58,351 bases of DNA from Methylococcales bacterium (lineage in GTDB: Bacteria; Pseudomonadota; Gammaproteobacteria; Methylococcales; Methylomonadaceae), in assembly GCA_026399075.1 (NCBI GenBank), contig JAPLRR010000096.1:1-58351 (forward strand). Direction: 5' to 3'. The notes under the pieces were generated by a model. The model was not told where the DNA came from. It did not search any database and saw only the letters and a program-made list of their open reading frames with translations. Made by a program: the position numbers and the translations under genes. Position 1 is the stretch's first letter. Each line of letters opens with the position of its first letter. Positions 35,670 to 45,720 of this stretch are shown here, in pieces.

Positions 35670-37979
35670 ATGGAAAAATTTTTGCCTGTGCTAACACTTG
35701 CGTTTTTGACGTTATCCATGTCGCCTGCGATGGCAACGCCCCCAGGACTTCCCAACGGTAATCATTCTAGTCAGGTTTCTGGACTTGCAAGACAGCTGGC
35801 CTTGGGTGAAGCCTATCGGGATAGTGGTAGTTATGAATTGGCGGCGACAGAGTTTAAGGGGGTGTTGGCCGAAGCGACGGCGAAAGGGGATGCCTTAACG
35901 CAAGCGATGGCCGCCGCCGCCTTAGGTTATAACTATTATTTAGACAGCAAAAATGTTAAGGCTGAGGATAGTTTAGGGCAGGCATTGAGGTTGGCTGCCC
36001 CCCTTAAATCCCCGGGGCTTTCAGCACTTATTGAAGATTATTTGGGTATGTTGTATTTGTCTATGCAAATGCCTGAAAAAGCCGCAGCCAAGTTCGACAA
36101 TGCTTTAAAAAATGCCCAGATCGCCAAAAATAAGGAATTGATCGCAGACATCCATGTCAATCAGCTTGGATTGGAGTTAGATGCCAATGAGCGGTTAAAG
36201 CAGCTTGAAAATAGCCGCATTGAGGTGCTTGGGCTCAATGACGGGCCATTTAAAATCAATTTGATGCTCAATCTAGGCGAACAGTTGCTGGCATTGGACC
36301 CTGAGGATTTGGAAGGCGCACAAATACAACAACAGCTTAACAGCACTTACCAAACGCTAAATAACGCCTATCTGTTAGCCGATTCAACAGGGCAAGTCCG
36401 CTTACGGTCGCAAGCCGAAGGCAATTTGGCCAAGTTGTATGTACAACAAAAACGCAACAAAGATGCCTTGTTGTGGTTGGATAAGGCAATTGCGGATGCG
36501 CAACAAACCAACGCGACCGATTTATCCCTACAATGGGAGACCCAAAGTGCAAGCCTTTTACATGCTGAAAACAACCATGATGGCTCTTTAAAGGCCTATC
36601 AGCGTGCTGCTAAGCACTTGGCGGATATTCGTTATGGCTTGCCTGTTACCTTGCATAACGGAACGTCCTCAATTAAGGGGATCATTGAGCCGGTTTATCG
36701 GGGAATGGCTGATGTCCTGTTGTCACAAGCAGATAAAGAAACCTCGAATGAGGCTAAACAAGGCTTGTTGAAAGCTGCTGTAGAGGCCATGGAAACCATA
36801 AAAAAGACGGAACTGGAAGATTACTTTAAAGACCGTTGCATTGTAGATGAAGATGTTTCCAGCCATTTAATGGACGAACAACTGCCTGGCGTTGGGATAA
36901 TCTACCCTATTATTTTGCCGGACCGTTTGGTGGTGGTGTTACGTGCAGGTGAAGACAGCCATTTGGTGCAAAAATCAGTGCCTGTGCCTGCCGATGAAGT
37001 GGTTGATACAACTTCATCGATGGCGCTGCTATTGCGTCACGGTGAAAACTACCGAAAAGCTTCCCATAAGCTGTATGACTGGTTATTTAGGGCTTACGAT
37101 GATGACTTAAAGGCCCGTGGCATTTCAAACCTCATTTATGTACCTGATGGCATATTGCGCCAAGTACCCTTTTCTGCCTTATTAAACGGCAACAGATTTG
37201 TTGTCGAGGATTATACGCTTGTCACTTTACCGGGGTTAACACTGAAAAAAACAGCCCCTAATGCCGATCAGAAACCGCGCGCCTTGATTGCCGCGCTTAG
37301 TAAGCCGGATGGTGCTTCGGTCACAGAATTAATGCAAGGCTTTGATTTTGGCAATAGTGGAAGAGGGTTAATCGATAGTAATGGATCATCGTCCAGCAAA
37401 GTTAGTGATATGGGGCGTTCGGAGTTGGTCGAACGGTTAAGCCTCCCCGGAGTTGATGATGAGGTTTTGTCCTTACAAAAAAACATCGACAATACGACTT
37501 TAAAAAACAAGGCATTTACTTATGATGAGTTTAAGGGTCAGGTAAAGTCAGGGGAATATTCAAATATTCATATCGCTTCACATGGCTATTTTGGGAAAAG
37601 TGCCGAGGACAGCTTTGTGATGACTTACGACAGAAACCTTAAGCTGGTCGATTTTCAGGCACTTTTGGGTAGTGATGCCATCAAAAAGAAACCAATTGAT
37701 TTGCTGACATTAAGCGCGTGTGAAACAGCTGAAGGAGATGACCGCGCTTTACTAGGGTTTAGTGGTATTGCTGTAAAAACAAATGCCCGTAGCGCCGTTG
37801 GAACGCTTTGGTCTGTTGACGATACGGCAACTGCTAAGTTTATGGAAGCCTTTTACGGAAATTTGGCCAAATTCCCTAAAGCCCAAGCCCTGAGGCAAGC
37901 ACAACTTGCATTGCTTCGCGACCCCAAATTAAAACATCCCCATTACTGGTCTCCGTTTATACTTGTCGGCAATTGGTGA
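35670..37979 (+). CDS. exported TPR-CHAT caspase-like peptidase
   Basis: A 769-residue protein. A signal peptide (MEKFLPVLTLAFLTLSMSPAMA) indicates export to the periplasm or beyond. Helical TPR-type repeats cover about 30-320 (YELAATEFKGVLAEA, ALLWLDKAIADAQ). The C-terminal 330 residues are a CHAT domain, a caspase-clan peptidase, with catalytic H638 (IASHGYF) and C684 (LSACETAEG) both in place and the typical ending HPHYWSPFILVGNW. It starts 17 bp after the TpsB gene, so it is in the TPS 2 operon. TPR-CHAT proteins are usually cytosolic proteases activated by a partner (as in type III-E CRISPR); the exported form here most plausibly acts on the adhesin or on cell-surface targets. Substrate is inference. 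Confidence 0.9.
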   Translation: MEKFLPVLTLAFLTLSMSPAMATPPGLPNGNHSSQVSGLARQLALGEAYRDSGSYELAATEFKGVLAEATAKGDALTQAMAAAALGYNYYLDSKNVKAEDSLGQALRLAAPLKSPGLSALIEDYLGMLYLSMQMPEKAAAKFDNALKNAQIAKNKELIADIHVNQLGLELDANERLKQLENSRIEVLGLNDGPFKINLMLNLGEQLLALDPEDLEGAQIQQQLNSTYQTLNNAYLLADSTGQVRLRSQAEGNLAKLYVQQKRNKDALLWLDKAIADAQQTNATDLSLQWETQSASLLHAENNHDGSLKAYQRAAKHLADIRYGLPVTLHNGTSSIKGIIEPVYRGMADVLLSQADKETSNEAKQGLLKAAVEAMETIKKTELEDYFKDRCIVDEDVSSHLMDEQLPGVGIIYPIILPDRLVVVLRAGEDSHLVQKSVPVPADEVVDTTSSMALLLRHGENYRKASHKLYDWLFRAYDDDLKARGISNLIYVPDGILRQVPFSALLNGNRFVVEDYTLVTLPGLTLKKTAPNADQKPRALIAALSKPDGASVTELMQGFDFGNSGRGLIDSNGSSSSKVSDMGRSELVERLSLPGVDDEVLSLQKNIDNTTLKNKAFTYDEFKGQVKSGEYSNIHIASHGYFGKSAEDSFVMTYDRNLKLVDFQALLGSDAIKKKPIDLLTLSACETAEGDDRALLGFSGIAVKTNARSAVGTLWSVDDTATAKFMEAFYGNLAKFPKAQALRQAQLALLRDPKLKHPHYWSPFILVGNW

Positions 37980-38020
37980 TGAGTGTAATCCCATACTTTT
38001 GTGAATTACTTTGATTTGAT

Positions 38021-39424
38021 ATGAGCCTGACACTCACCGTCCTATCGTTTAAAAACCAGCCTTTACCTGATAGCAAGGCAGTTTCGATAGGTGTTGGCGG
38101 CGGCAGCATTGGTCGGTCTGATGATAATACTTTAGTGCTTCCCGACCCTGAAAAATTCGTGTCCAGGCATCACGCGAGTATTAGCATGGACAACGGCTGT
38201 TATTATTTATCAGACACCAGTTTGGGTGGCATCCAGTTGAACGGGCAGCCAACCCCCTTGAATAATGCAACCATCCGTATTGATGATGGCACAAAATTAA
38301 AGGTTGGCGAGTATGAAATTGCCGTGGCCATCACCAAAGACCCAATAATTGAGGGTTTCCCTTTTGATTGGGGTGATGCTGCACCCGAACCATCAACATT
38401 TCTTCAAGTTGAAGAGACCTGGCTAGAGCGGGAGGAACTGGGGGCCAATCCTTTGATGTCGGATGATTTTGCCCGCCATGACGATTTGGTGCAAGCCAAT
38501 GGAGGGCAACAAACGCCCGTTTTTGAAAGTGTCTTGCAAGGCAATCAGTCGCCGTTATCTGACAGTTATATTGCACCTGAAATTGTTAAACCTGCTGCTG
38601 TTGAAGAAATTCCCGATAACTTAAGTTTTGACGACTTTTTTTCTACTAGTGTCGTGGCTCCGCCTAGTGGCAATGAATTATCCGGTGGGCAGGAACATGG
38701 CGCGGTTGCTCCGCCAGCCCATTTAGATGCCAAGGTGGTGCCGCCAATGACTGGGCCTTCTTTTTTAGATGGCGGCCGCCCATCAGTCATCCCACAGGCC
38801 GAAGCCGTTAATGGGGCTAATCAATTCAATCCTGAGTCTGGGCAAGGCGGGGCAGGGGTTCTGTGGCAAGCATTTTTGCAGGGTGCAGGTGTTCCCGATG
38901 TTGAAATTCAGCCTGGGGAACAAGCAGAAACTTTACGTAGAATTGGTAAGATGTTTAGGAAGTTGGTGGATGGCACTGTGGCGGTGCTAAGAAGTCGTGC
39001 GGAGTTTAAAAGTTTATGTCGCGTGAATATGACGGTAATAAAGGCTGCCAACAATAATCCTTTAAAGTTTACGGTATCGACAGAGGATGTTTTACAGCAA
39101 CTAATTGAAAATAAGAGCGGCGGCTTTCTTGCATCAACAGCCGCCATTGAAGAAGCTTTTGAGGACATTATGGATCATCAGTTGGCGATGCAGGCAGGTA
39201 TACAGGCTTCTTTGACTGGTTTGTTGAAAACCTTGGATCCTGGCATCATTGAAAGACAGTTTGAACAAGGCATTGTGCTACAAAAAAAGTCCAAGTGTTG
39301 GGACAAGTATGAAGCAAGCTACCACAACACGATTGACGAGGCGGTCGAAAATTTTTATGGCGAGGCGTTTGTAAAGGCCTATGAAAAACAAATGGGGCAG
39401 CTCAAAAATAGCCGCCGCAAGTGA
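38021..39424 (+). CDS. tagH: T6SS FHA-domain protein TagH
   Basis: A 467-residue T6SS-associated FHA protein. The N-terminal FHA domain (about 20-95) has the phosphothreonine-binding residues in GSIGRSDDNTLVL and SRHHASI. A Pro/acidic linker follows, and residues about 275-467 form the TagH C-terminal domain. In Pseudomonas H1-T6SS the FHA protein is phosphorylated by PpkA and turns on assembly. It starts 41 bp after the CHAT gene and heads the T6SS cluster. Partners here would be the kinase at 17041 and the TagF-phosphatase fusion at 45721. Confidence 0.92.
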   Translation: MSLTLTVLSFKNQPLPDSKAVSIGVGGGSIGRSDDNTLVLPDPEKFVSRHHASISMDNGCYYLSDTSLGGIQLNGQPTPLNNATIRIDDGTKLKVGEYEIAVAITKDPIIEGFPFDWGDAAPEPSTFLQVEETWLEREELGANPLMSDDFARHDDLVQANGGQQTPVFESVLQGNQSPLSDSYIAPEIVKPAAVEEIPDNLSFDDFFSTSVVAPPSGNELSGGQEHGAVAPPAHLDAKVVPPMTGPSFLDGGRPSVIPQAEAVNGANQFNPESGQGGAGVLWQAFLQGAGVPDVEIQPGEQAETLRRIGKMFRKLVDGTVAVLRSRAEFKSLCRVNMTVIKAANNNPLKFTVSTEDVLQQLIENKSGGFLASTAAIEEAFEDIMDHQLAMQAGIQASLTGLLKTLDPGIIERQFEQGIVLQKKSKCWDKYEASYHNTIDEAVENFYGEAFVKAYEKQMGQLKNSRRK

Positions 39425-39487
39425 TGGGGGCATGGGGCGCGTAACTAACATGGCCGATCAAACACAGAATGGGAGTGCTTACTAACA

Positions 39488-40825
39488 ATGGCAGAAAATA
39501 ACAAAACGGTGTGGTCTGAGGGGATGTTCCTTAGGCCACAGCATTTTCAGCAGCACGACCGCTATCTTGAAACCTTGGTTCGTCAGCGTTGTAGTGGTTT
39601 GCAGCCTTATGACTGGGGGTTTAAAACCCTTAAAATTGATACCCGGCACTTGGGTATGGGCAAATTTTCATTGGCTGGGTGTAGCGGCATTTTTCCAGAT
39701 GGCACACCCTTCAACCTACCAGGGGATGATGATTTGCCGTTGCCTATCGACATTCCCACCGATGTGCAACAGGCCATCATTTATTTGTCTTTACCCACGT
39801 TACGCCCCGGTTCGGTAGAAACCGACACTGATGAAAACCCAAGCAATCTGGCTAGGTACCATGCGGATGAACAGCAAGTCAGGGATGCCAATGTGGCTAC
39901 AAATGCCACTTCTGCCGTTGTCGTTGCCAAGCTGCATACACGCTTGATGCTGGAAAAACAAGAGCGGGCCGGGTATGTATGTATCGGTGTTGCCAGGGTT
40001 GTTGAATCCCGGTTAGATAAAAACATTATCCTTGATGATAACTATATCCCACCTAACTTGGATTGCAATGCCATTGCCCATACCAAGGGTTATATCAAAG
40101 AACTCAGCGGTTTGTTGCATACGCGCGGTGAGGCCTTGGGTGGACGGGCGTCCGAGGCGGGCAGGGGCGGTGTTGCGGAAATCTCAGATTATATGCTGTT
40201 GCAACTGGTCAACCGGATGGAACCGTTGTTTGGTCATTTGCAAAACATTCCCAACTTGCATCCAGAAAGCTTTTATCGTTTGGCGGTGCAATTGGCTGGT
40301 GAGTTGTCAACGTTTTGTAAGGCCAACAAAAGGCCGGTCAGTTTTTCTGCCTATAACCACGACGACTTACAGCAAACGTTTAAACAAGTGATGGATGAAC
40401 TGAGGAGTTTACTTAGTTCTGTTTTGGAACAAAATGCAATTTTTATCCCCTTGACAGCTCCCAAGTTCGGGATACGAGGCGCAAAAATTCCCGATCCCAA
40501 CCTACTTAAAGATGCCATTTTTGTGCTGGCGGTGAATGCCCAAGTTTCGCCAGAGCAACTGCGCAGTGGTTTTGCAAGCCAAGTTAAAATCGGCCCAGTT
40601 GAGCAAATTAACCAGCTGATACGCAATGTGCTGCCGGGCATCACCATCCACGCCTTGCCTGTTGCACCCCGGCAAATTCCTTATCATGCGGGTTTTACTT
40701 ATTTTGAATTGAACAAACAAAGTGAGTTGTGGAAACAAATGCAGCAGTCAGGTGGGTTTGCCATTCATATAGCCGGCGAGTTTCCTGGGCTTGAATTAGA
40801 ATTCTGGGCAATTAAAAACGGATGA
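39488..40825 (+). CDS. tssK: T6SS baseplate subunit TssK
   Basis: A 445-residue TssK that links the baseplate to the membrane complex. The canonical opening VWSEGMFLRPQHFQQHDRY is present and the C-terminal HALPVAPRQIPYHAGFTYFEL-type segment is conserved. Only 63 bp separate it from tagH, so there is no room for the tssJ lipoprotein gene that often sits between them. Confidence 0.97.
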   Translation: MAENNKTVWSEGMFLRPQHFQQHDRYLETLVRQRCSGLQPYDWGFKTLKIDTRHLGMGKFSLAGCSGIFPDGTPFNLPGDDDLPLPIDIPTDVQQAIIYLSLPTLRPGSVETDTDENPSNLARYHADEQQVRDANVATNATSAVVVAKLHTRLMLEKQERAGYVCIGVARVVESRLDKNIILDDNYIPPNLDCNAIAHTKGYIKELSGLLHTRGEALGGRASEAGRGGVAEISDYMLLQLVNRMEPLFGHLQNIPNLHPESFYRLAVQLAGELSTFCKANKRPVSFSAYNHDDLQQTFKQVMDELRSLLSSVLEQNAIFIPLTAPKFGIRGAKIPDPNLLKDAIFVLAVNAQVSPEQLRSGFASQVKIGPVEQINQLIRNVLPGITIHALPVAPRQIPYHAGFTYFELNKQSELWKQMQQSGGFAIHIAGEFPGLELEFWAIKNG

Positions 40826-40829
40826 GACT

Positions 40830-42176
40830 ATGAATAAAGATGACCCTTTTGGCAATAGTTACATTGATGATGACAAAACCATCCTTAGGCCAATGCCAGG
40901 TGGTGGCCGTCGGTCACAAGCCCAAGTGCCCCCCGTATCAGCGCCATCGGCTGCCCAACCAGCCGATGGTAAAACCGGGTCTACTGACGATCTGCATCTC
41001 GTGGGTGAAAACGCGGGCAATAATCCATTCATCGGTGCGGCGATGGCATTGTTGTCATTGGTTGCCCAATTGCGCAATACCGCAATCCACGCTGATGTTG
41101 CAGGGCTTAGGGCGGGCATTATTGAAGAAGTGAAGCGGTTTGACAGCAAAATTAGAACCCAGAACATCCCTGGCGATCAAGCCCAAGCCGCAAGGTATGC
41201 CTTATGCACCTTGCTGGATGAAACAGTGCTTAATACGCCGTGGGGTTGCAATAGCATTTGGAGCACACAAAGCCTGCTGATTTATTTTCATAAAGAAGCT
41301 GTAGGCGGTGAGAAGTTTTTCCTGATCTTAAAAAACTGTTTGCAACAACCCGGCAGCCATTTGGATTTACTGGAGTTGTTGTATTTTTGCTTATGCCTAG
41401 GCTTTGAAGGCCGCTATCGGAATGAAGATCATGGCTTGAGCAAGCTGGAGGAAATCAGGGAAAATGCCTATCAAACTCTCCAAAGGCAACGGGGCGATGT
41501 GGATAGGGAATTATCATTACACTGGCAGGGCACTAAAGACAAGCGCAATGTGCTGGCGAGGTTGGTGCCGTTATGGGTTATAGCGTCGGTTGCCGCTTTG
41601 GTGTTGATGCTAAGTTTTATTGGGTTTTTGTATGGGGTCAATACTGCTGCAAACCCTGTGCTTTCAAGGATATATCTATTGAAAGACAGTTTTGATGTCC
41701 CTCCTCCCGCCGCAGTAGGTGTGGCACCGGCATCCGAGCCAGTTGCCGTTGACCAGGCTGGGGATATTAGGGGTTTCCTAAAGCCAGAGGTTGATAGTGG
41801 GCAGGTTGCGATTCTTAACCGTAATGGCAAGACGGTTGTGCGTATTATGAGCAATGGTTTTTTTGCTTCAGCCAGCGACAAAATAAAGATCCAATATTAT
41901 CCCTTATTGGATAAAATCAGCCAGGCCCTTAGCAAAATAACTGAGCGTATTACCATCGTGGGCCATACTGACAGCGATCAGATTATCTCAGCAAAATTCC
42001 CGTCAAATTGGGAATTGTCCAAAGCCCGGGCCATATCGGTTGCCGAGGTGTTAATCAATAACAATAAAATTACCGCCACCCTCGTTACTGAAGGCAGGGC
42101 CGATACCCAACCAATGGTGGCTAACGATAGTCCTGGGCATAAAGCCATGAACCGCCGCGTAGAAATTATATTTTAG
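40830..42176 (+). CDS. tssL: T6SS membrane subunit TssL with C-terminal OmpA domain
   Basis: A 448-residue DotU/IcmH-type protein. The cytoplasmic DotU domain spans about 65-235 (NPFIGAAMALLSLVAQLRN, YALCTLLDETVLNTPWG), a single membrane helix lies at about 245-270, and the periplasmic end (about 335-448) is an OmpA-like peptidoglycan-binding domain (IVGHTDSDQI, NRRVEIIF). This is the extended form of TssL that can itself fix the complex to the cell wall. Four bp after tssK. Confidence 0.96.
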   Translation: MNKDDPFGNSYIDDDKTILRPMPGGGRRSQAQVPPVSAPSAAQPADGKTGSTDDLHLVGENAGNNPFIGAAMALLSLVAQLRNTAIHADVAGLRAGIIEEVKRFDSKIRTQNIPGDQAQAARYALCTLLDETVLNTPWGCNSIWSTQSLLIYFHKEAVGGEKFFLILKNCLQQPGSHLDLLELLYFCLCLGFEGRYRNEDHGLSKLEEIRENAYQTLQRQRGDVDRELSLHWQGTKDKRNVLARLVPLWVIASVAALVLMLSFIGFLYGVNTAANPVLSRIYLLKDSFDVPPPAAVGVAPASEPVAVDQAGDIRGFLKPEVDSGQVAILNRNGKTVVRIMSNGFFASASDKIKIQYYPLLDKISQALSKITERITIVGHTDSDQIISAKFPSNWELSKARAISVAEVLINNNKITATLVTEGRADTQPMVANDSPGHKAMNRRVEIIF

Positions 42177-42193
42177 CCTGCCAAGGATTAGCC

Positions 42194-45100
42194 ATGAAAA
42201 CAGTGATAGGATTTTTTACAAACAAATGGGTAGTCCAGCTGCTGGGTATCATTGCCCTATGTGTGTTGCTTTGGTTTTTTGGCCCGTATATCCCTTGGCT
42301 GGAAACAGAACTTAGCCGGTTAATAGCAATCCTGATTATTGTGGTGTTGTGGGGCTTAAATAATCTGCGTATCCAATTGGCGGCCAATCGGGCCAATGCG
42401 CTTATGGCAACGGATTTGGCTTCTGTGGCCACTGAAAACGACCAGTTGGCAGAGGCTGCCCATGCCGATGTGGCGGCGATTTCCAAAAACTTTGATGAAG
42501 CGTTGTTGACCTTAAAGAATGGCCCAAAAAACGCTTCGGGTAAAAACTACCTTTACGATTTGCCTTGGTACATCATTATTGGCCCGCCAGGATCCGGTAA
42601 AACTACGGCGTTGATCAACTCAGGGCTGAATTTTCCGCTGGCCGACAAATTTGGTAAGGGCGCTGTGCGGGGTATTGGCGGAACGCGCAACTGCGATTGG
42701 TGGTTTACTGATCAGGCCGTGTTATTGGACACCGCCGGGCGTTATGTCACCCAAGACAGCCATGAAGCAGTCGATAAGGCCGCATGGTTAGGTTTTTTGG
42801 ACTTGCTTAAAAAACATCGCCCCAGAAGGCCCGTCAATGGTGTGCTAATCACCATGAGTTTGTCGGATTTAGTTAAGCAAACCGAAGCGGAAAGAAATCT
42901 TCATGCCCAAACCATCAGGCAGCGGATTGAAGAATTGCATAGCCATTTTGGAATCCGTTTCCCCATTTACATGGTGTTTACCAAAGCCGATTTAATCGCG
43001 GGTTTCAATGATTTTTTTGCCCATTTAAGCAAAGAAGAAACCGCCCAGGTGTGGGGTGTCACATTTCCCGCAGAAGACCCTGATAACCCACAGGATGTGG
43101 TCAGCCGCATTGGCCACGATTTTGACGAATTGTTGGCCCGTTTAAATGGGCAACTGCCCAGACGTTTACAAGAAGAGCGTGATTTACAACGGCGCAATCT
43201 GATTTTTGGCTTTCCACAACGCATGGCCTTACTGCGGGAAAGCTTGTTGGGCTTTTTACAAACTTGTTATGGGGTCAACCGCTATCAAAGTGCCCCTAAT
43301 TTACGGGGAGTCTATTTTACTAGCGGCACCCAAGAAGGGACACCCATAGACCGCTTAATGGGGGTGCTTGCCAATACCTTTAAACTTGACCGATTTGCTA
43401 CGCCATTATTTAGCGGCAAAGGCAAAAGTTATTTTATTACCCGGCTGTTGAAAGAGGTGGTTTTTGAAGAGGCACTGCTAGTTGGGGTCAATCCCCGCCT
43501 TGAAAGGTTGCAATCCCTATTGAGGCTCGGTGTTTACGGTACGGGGGCTTTGGCCATTGTGCTGATGTCGGTGCTATGGTTGACCAGTTTTAATAAAAAT
43601 CAAACGGCAATCACTGAGCTTACAAATAAAATTGACACCTATAATGCAGCTGCCATGGCTAGCCCTGATTGGCAAAGCGATTTTTCGGCACTGTTAAAAC
43701 GTCTGGATGCCGTGCAGGGAATGACTGAAATTTATGGGGATGATGTGCCTGTGTTGATGACCTTTGGGCTATATCAAGGCGATAAGTTACAGCCCGTCAT
43801 TAATGAAAGTTATCAGACATTATTGCAAAAAGGGTTATTGCCGCTTATCAAAACCCGCTTGGAACAACGTATCCGGGCAAAAATTGGCAATCCAGATGAT
43901 ATGTTGTATTCCTTGTTAGAAGTGTACTTGATGTTGGGTGACAACAAACGCTTTAAGGCGGAATCCGTAAGCCCTTGGGTTAAAGTGGATTGGGAAACCA
44001 TATACCCCACCGACACCGAAACCCAAGCAAAACTCATTGGGCATCTGGCGGCATTGCTTAAGCTTCCGCCAGAACCACAGGCGCTAGACCAGCGCCTTAT
44101 TGCCGCAACACGGCAAGTGCTTAACCGCATACCCCCTGCACAACAAATATACCTGCGGATTAAAAGCGAGGCCCTGCAAGCCCAAAGCCAAAACTTTAAG
44201 TTGGTGGATGCCCTAGGGGCAAATGCTGACCGGGTATTTGCCTCAAAAAAAGGTGAGCTTAACCAATTAAGTATCCCTTATTTATTTACTTACGATGGTT
44301 TTTACCAGTATTTTTTAAAACAAAGCAAAGCCCAGGCAGAAGCGTTGGCAACAGGCAGTTGGGTGCTAGGTGATGCGGCTAAAGCCCAGGTTGCCGATAG
44401 CGGCCAACTGGAGGAAGAAATCCGTAGTTTTTATTATCAAGATTACATCGAAAACTGGGATAGTTTATTAAGGGCGCTAATAATTAAACCTACAGCGAAT
44501 GCCGGGCAAGCCGTTGAAGTGTTGGAATTTGCCTCAGCCCCCGATTCCCCCTTACGCAAATTGCTGGTGGTTTTAAACCAAGAAACCTCTTTGACAAAAC
44601 CGCCGCAGTCGTCTGCCGATGTCGCCGGACAACTGCAAGCCGCCGGTGTGGTGAAGCCAGTTGATGAGCGTACCGCCAAATTGCTGGCTGTGGCTAAATC
44701 CCAAGGTTTGGCTGGCCAAATGGCACAACCCTTGGGCCGTGTTGTTGAGGAGCACTTCAAACCGTTAACGGATTTGGTCAGGGGCACGGGTTTGGATCAT
44801 ACCCTGGAGATTTTGGCGCAGCTCTATGGTTACATGATAGATTTAAGCGGTACTTCAAATGTATCAGGGGTGGCGATAGAAAAAGCCAAGGGCGGTGGTG
44901 GCGGTGATCCGGTCGCTAGAATGAAGGCGGAGTCTGCCCATTTGCCCGAGCCATTAAAAAGTATGGCCCAGACCTTAGCGGCGGGTAACCAAGATTTAAT
45001 TATGGACAGCAGTAAGTCCCAATTAAACCGGCTTTGGCAAAGCGAGGTCATGCCTTTATACCAATCGGGCATTCAAGGCCGTTATCCATTTTCTAGGGCT

Positions 45101-45718
45101 AGCCGTAATGAAGTGACCTTGGATGATTTTGGCCGATTTTTTGCCCAAGGTGGTATTTTGGAGCAATTCTTTAATAACAATTTAAAAGCGTTTGTAGATA
45201 CCAGTGGTAAAAATTGGCGTATGATTAGCCAAAATAACCAAGCGATTGCCGTGTCGTCTGGGGCATTGGCACAATTGCAGGCGGCCACCAAAATACGGCA
45301 AAAGTTTTTTGCAGGTGGCGGACAGTCCCCGTTAGTGAAATTTAACCTGAAACCAATCTCCTTGGACGCCAAGGCCACGGCGTTTTGGTTAAACCTTGAA
45401 GGGCAACAAATCCGCTATAACGCTAATGAACCAGGAAAAAGCGCCCCATTGCAATGGCCTGGGACAGATGGTAGCCGTTTGGTCAGTTTTGGTTTTGATA
45501 CGCTGGACGGAAAAAAGCCTCAAAGGGATGTTGAAGGTCAATGGGCGTGGTTTAAGGTGTTGGACATGGCGCATATCCAAAAAATTGATCCGAGCAAATA
45601 CTTGCTAACGTTTGAAATAGACGGATTGCAAGCACGCTATGAACTCAACGCCAGCAGCGTTGACAATCCCTTTTTATTAAGGGAGGCAACTAATATCAGT
45701 CTTCCACCGGGATTGTAA
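42194..45718 (+). CDS. tssM: T6SS membrane subunit TssM (IcmF)
   Basis: A 1174-residue inner-membrane protein that forms the T6SS channel with TssL. Two membrane helices lie within residues 10-60 and a third at about 445-465. The cytoplasmic NTPase-like domain has an intact Walker A (GPPGSGKTT from residue 130) and DTAGRY. The large periplasmic part carries the IcmF-related and C-terminal domains. Length is normal. It follows tssL by 17 bp. Confidence 0.97.
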   Translation: MKTVIGFFTNKWVVQLLGIIALCVLLWFFGPYIPWLETELSRLIAILIIVVLWGLNNLRIQLAANRANALMATDLASVATENDQLAEAAHADVAAISKNFDEALLTLKNGPKNASGKNYLYDLPWYIIIGPPGSGKTTALINSGLNFPLADKFGKGAVRGIGGTRNCDWWFTDQAVLLDTAGRYVTQDSHEAVDKAAWLGFLDLLKKHRPRRPVNGVLITMSLSDLVKQTEAERNLHAQTIRQRIEELHSHFGIRFPIYMVFTKADLIAGFNDFFAHLSKEETAQVWGVTFPAEDPDNPQDVVSRIGHDFDELLARLNGQLPRRLQEERDLQRRNLIFGFPQRMALLRESLLGFLQTCYGVNRYQSAPNLRGVYFTSGTQEGTPIDRLMGVLANTFKLDRFATPLFSGKGKSYFITRLLKEVVFEEALLVGVNPRLERLQSLLRLGVYGTGALAIVLMSVLWLTSFNKNQTAITELTNKIDTYNAAAMASPDWQSDFSALLKRLDAVQGMTEIYGDDVPVLMTFGLYQGDKLQPVINESYQTLLQKGLLPLIKTRLEQRIRAKIGNPDDMLYSLLEVYLMLGDNKRFKAESVSPWVKVDWETIYPTDTETQAKLIGHLAALLKLPPEPQALDQRLIAATRQVLNRIPPAQQIYLRIKSEALQAQSQNFKLVDALGANADRVFASKKGELNQLSIPYLFTYDGFYQYFLKQSKAQAEALATGSWVLGDAAKAQVADSGQLEEEIRSFYYQDYIENWDSLLRALIIKPTANAGQAVEVLEFASAPDSPLRKLLVVLNQETSLTKPPQSSADVAGQLQAAGVVKPVDERTAKLLAVAKSQGLAGQMAQPLGRVVEEHFKPLTDLVRGTGLDHTLEILAQLYGYMIDLSGTSNVSGVAIEKAKGGGGGDPVARMKAESAHLPEPLKSMAQTLAAGNQDLIMDSSKSQLNRLWQSEVMPLYQSGIQGRYPFSRASRNEVTLDDFGRFFAQGGILEQFFNNNLKAFVDTSGKNWRMISQNNQAIAVSSGALAQLQAATKIRQKFFAGGGQSPLVKFNLKPISLDAKATAFWLNLEGQQIRYNANEPGKSAPLQWPGTDGSRLVSFGFDTLDGKKPQRDVEGQWAWFKVLDMAHIQKIDPSKYLLTFEIDGLQARYELNASSVDNPFLLREATNISLPPGL

Positions 45719-45720
45719 CC

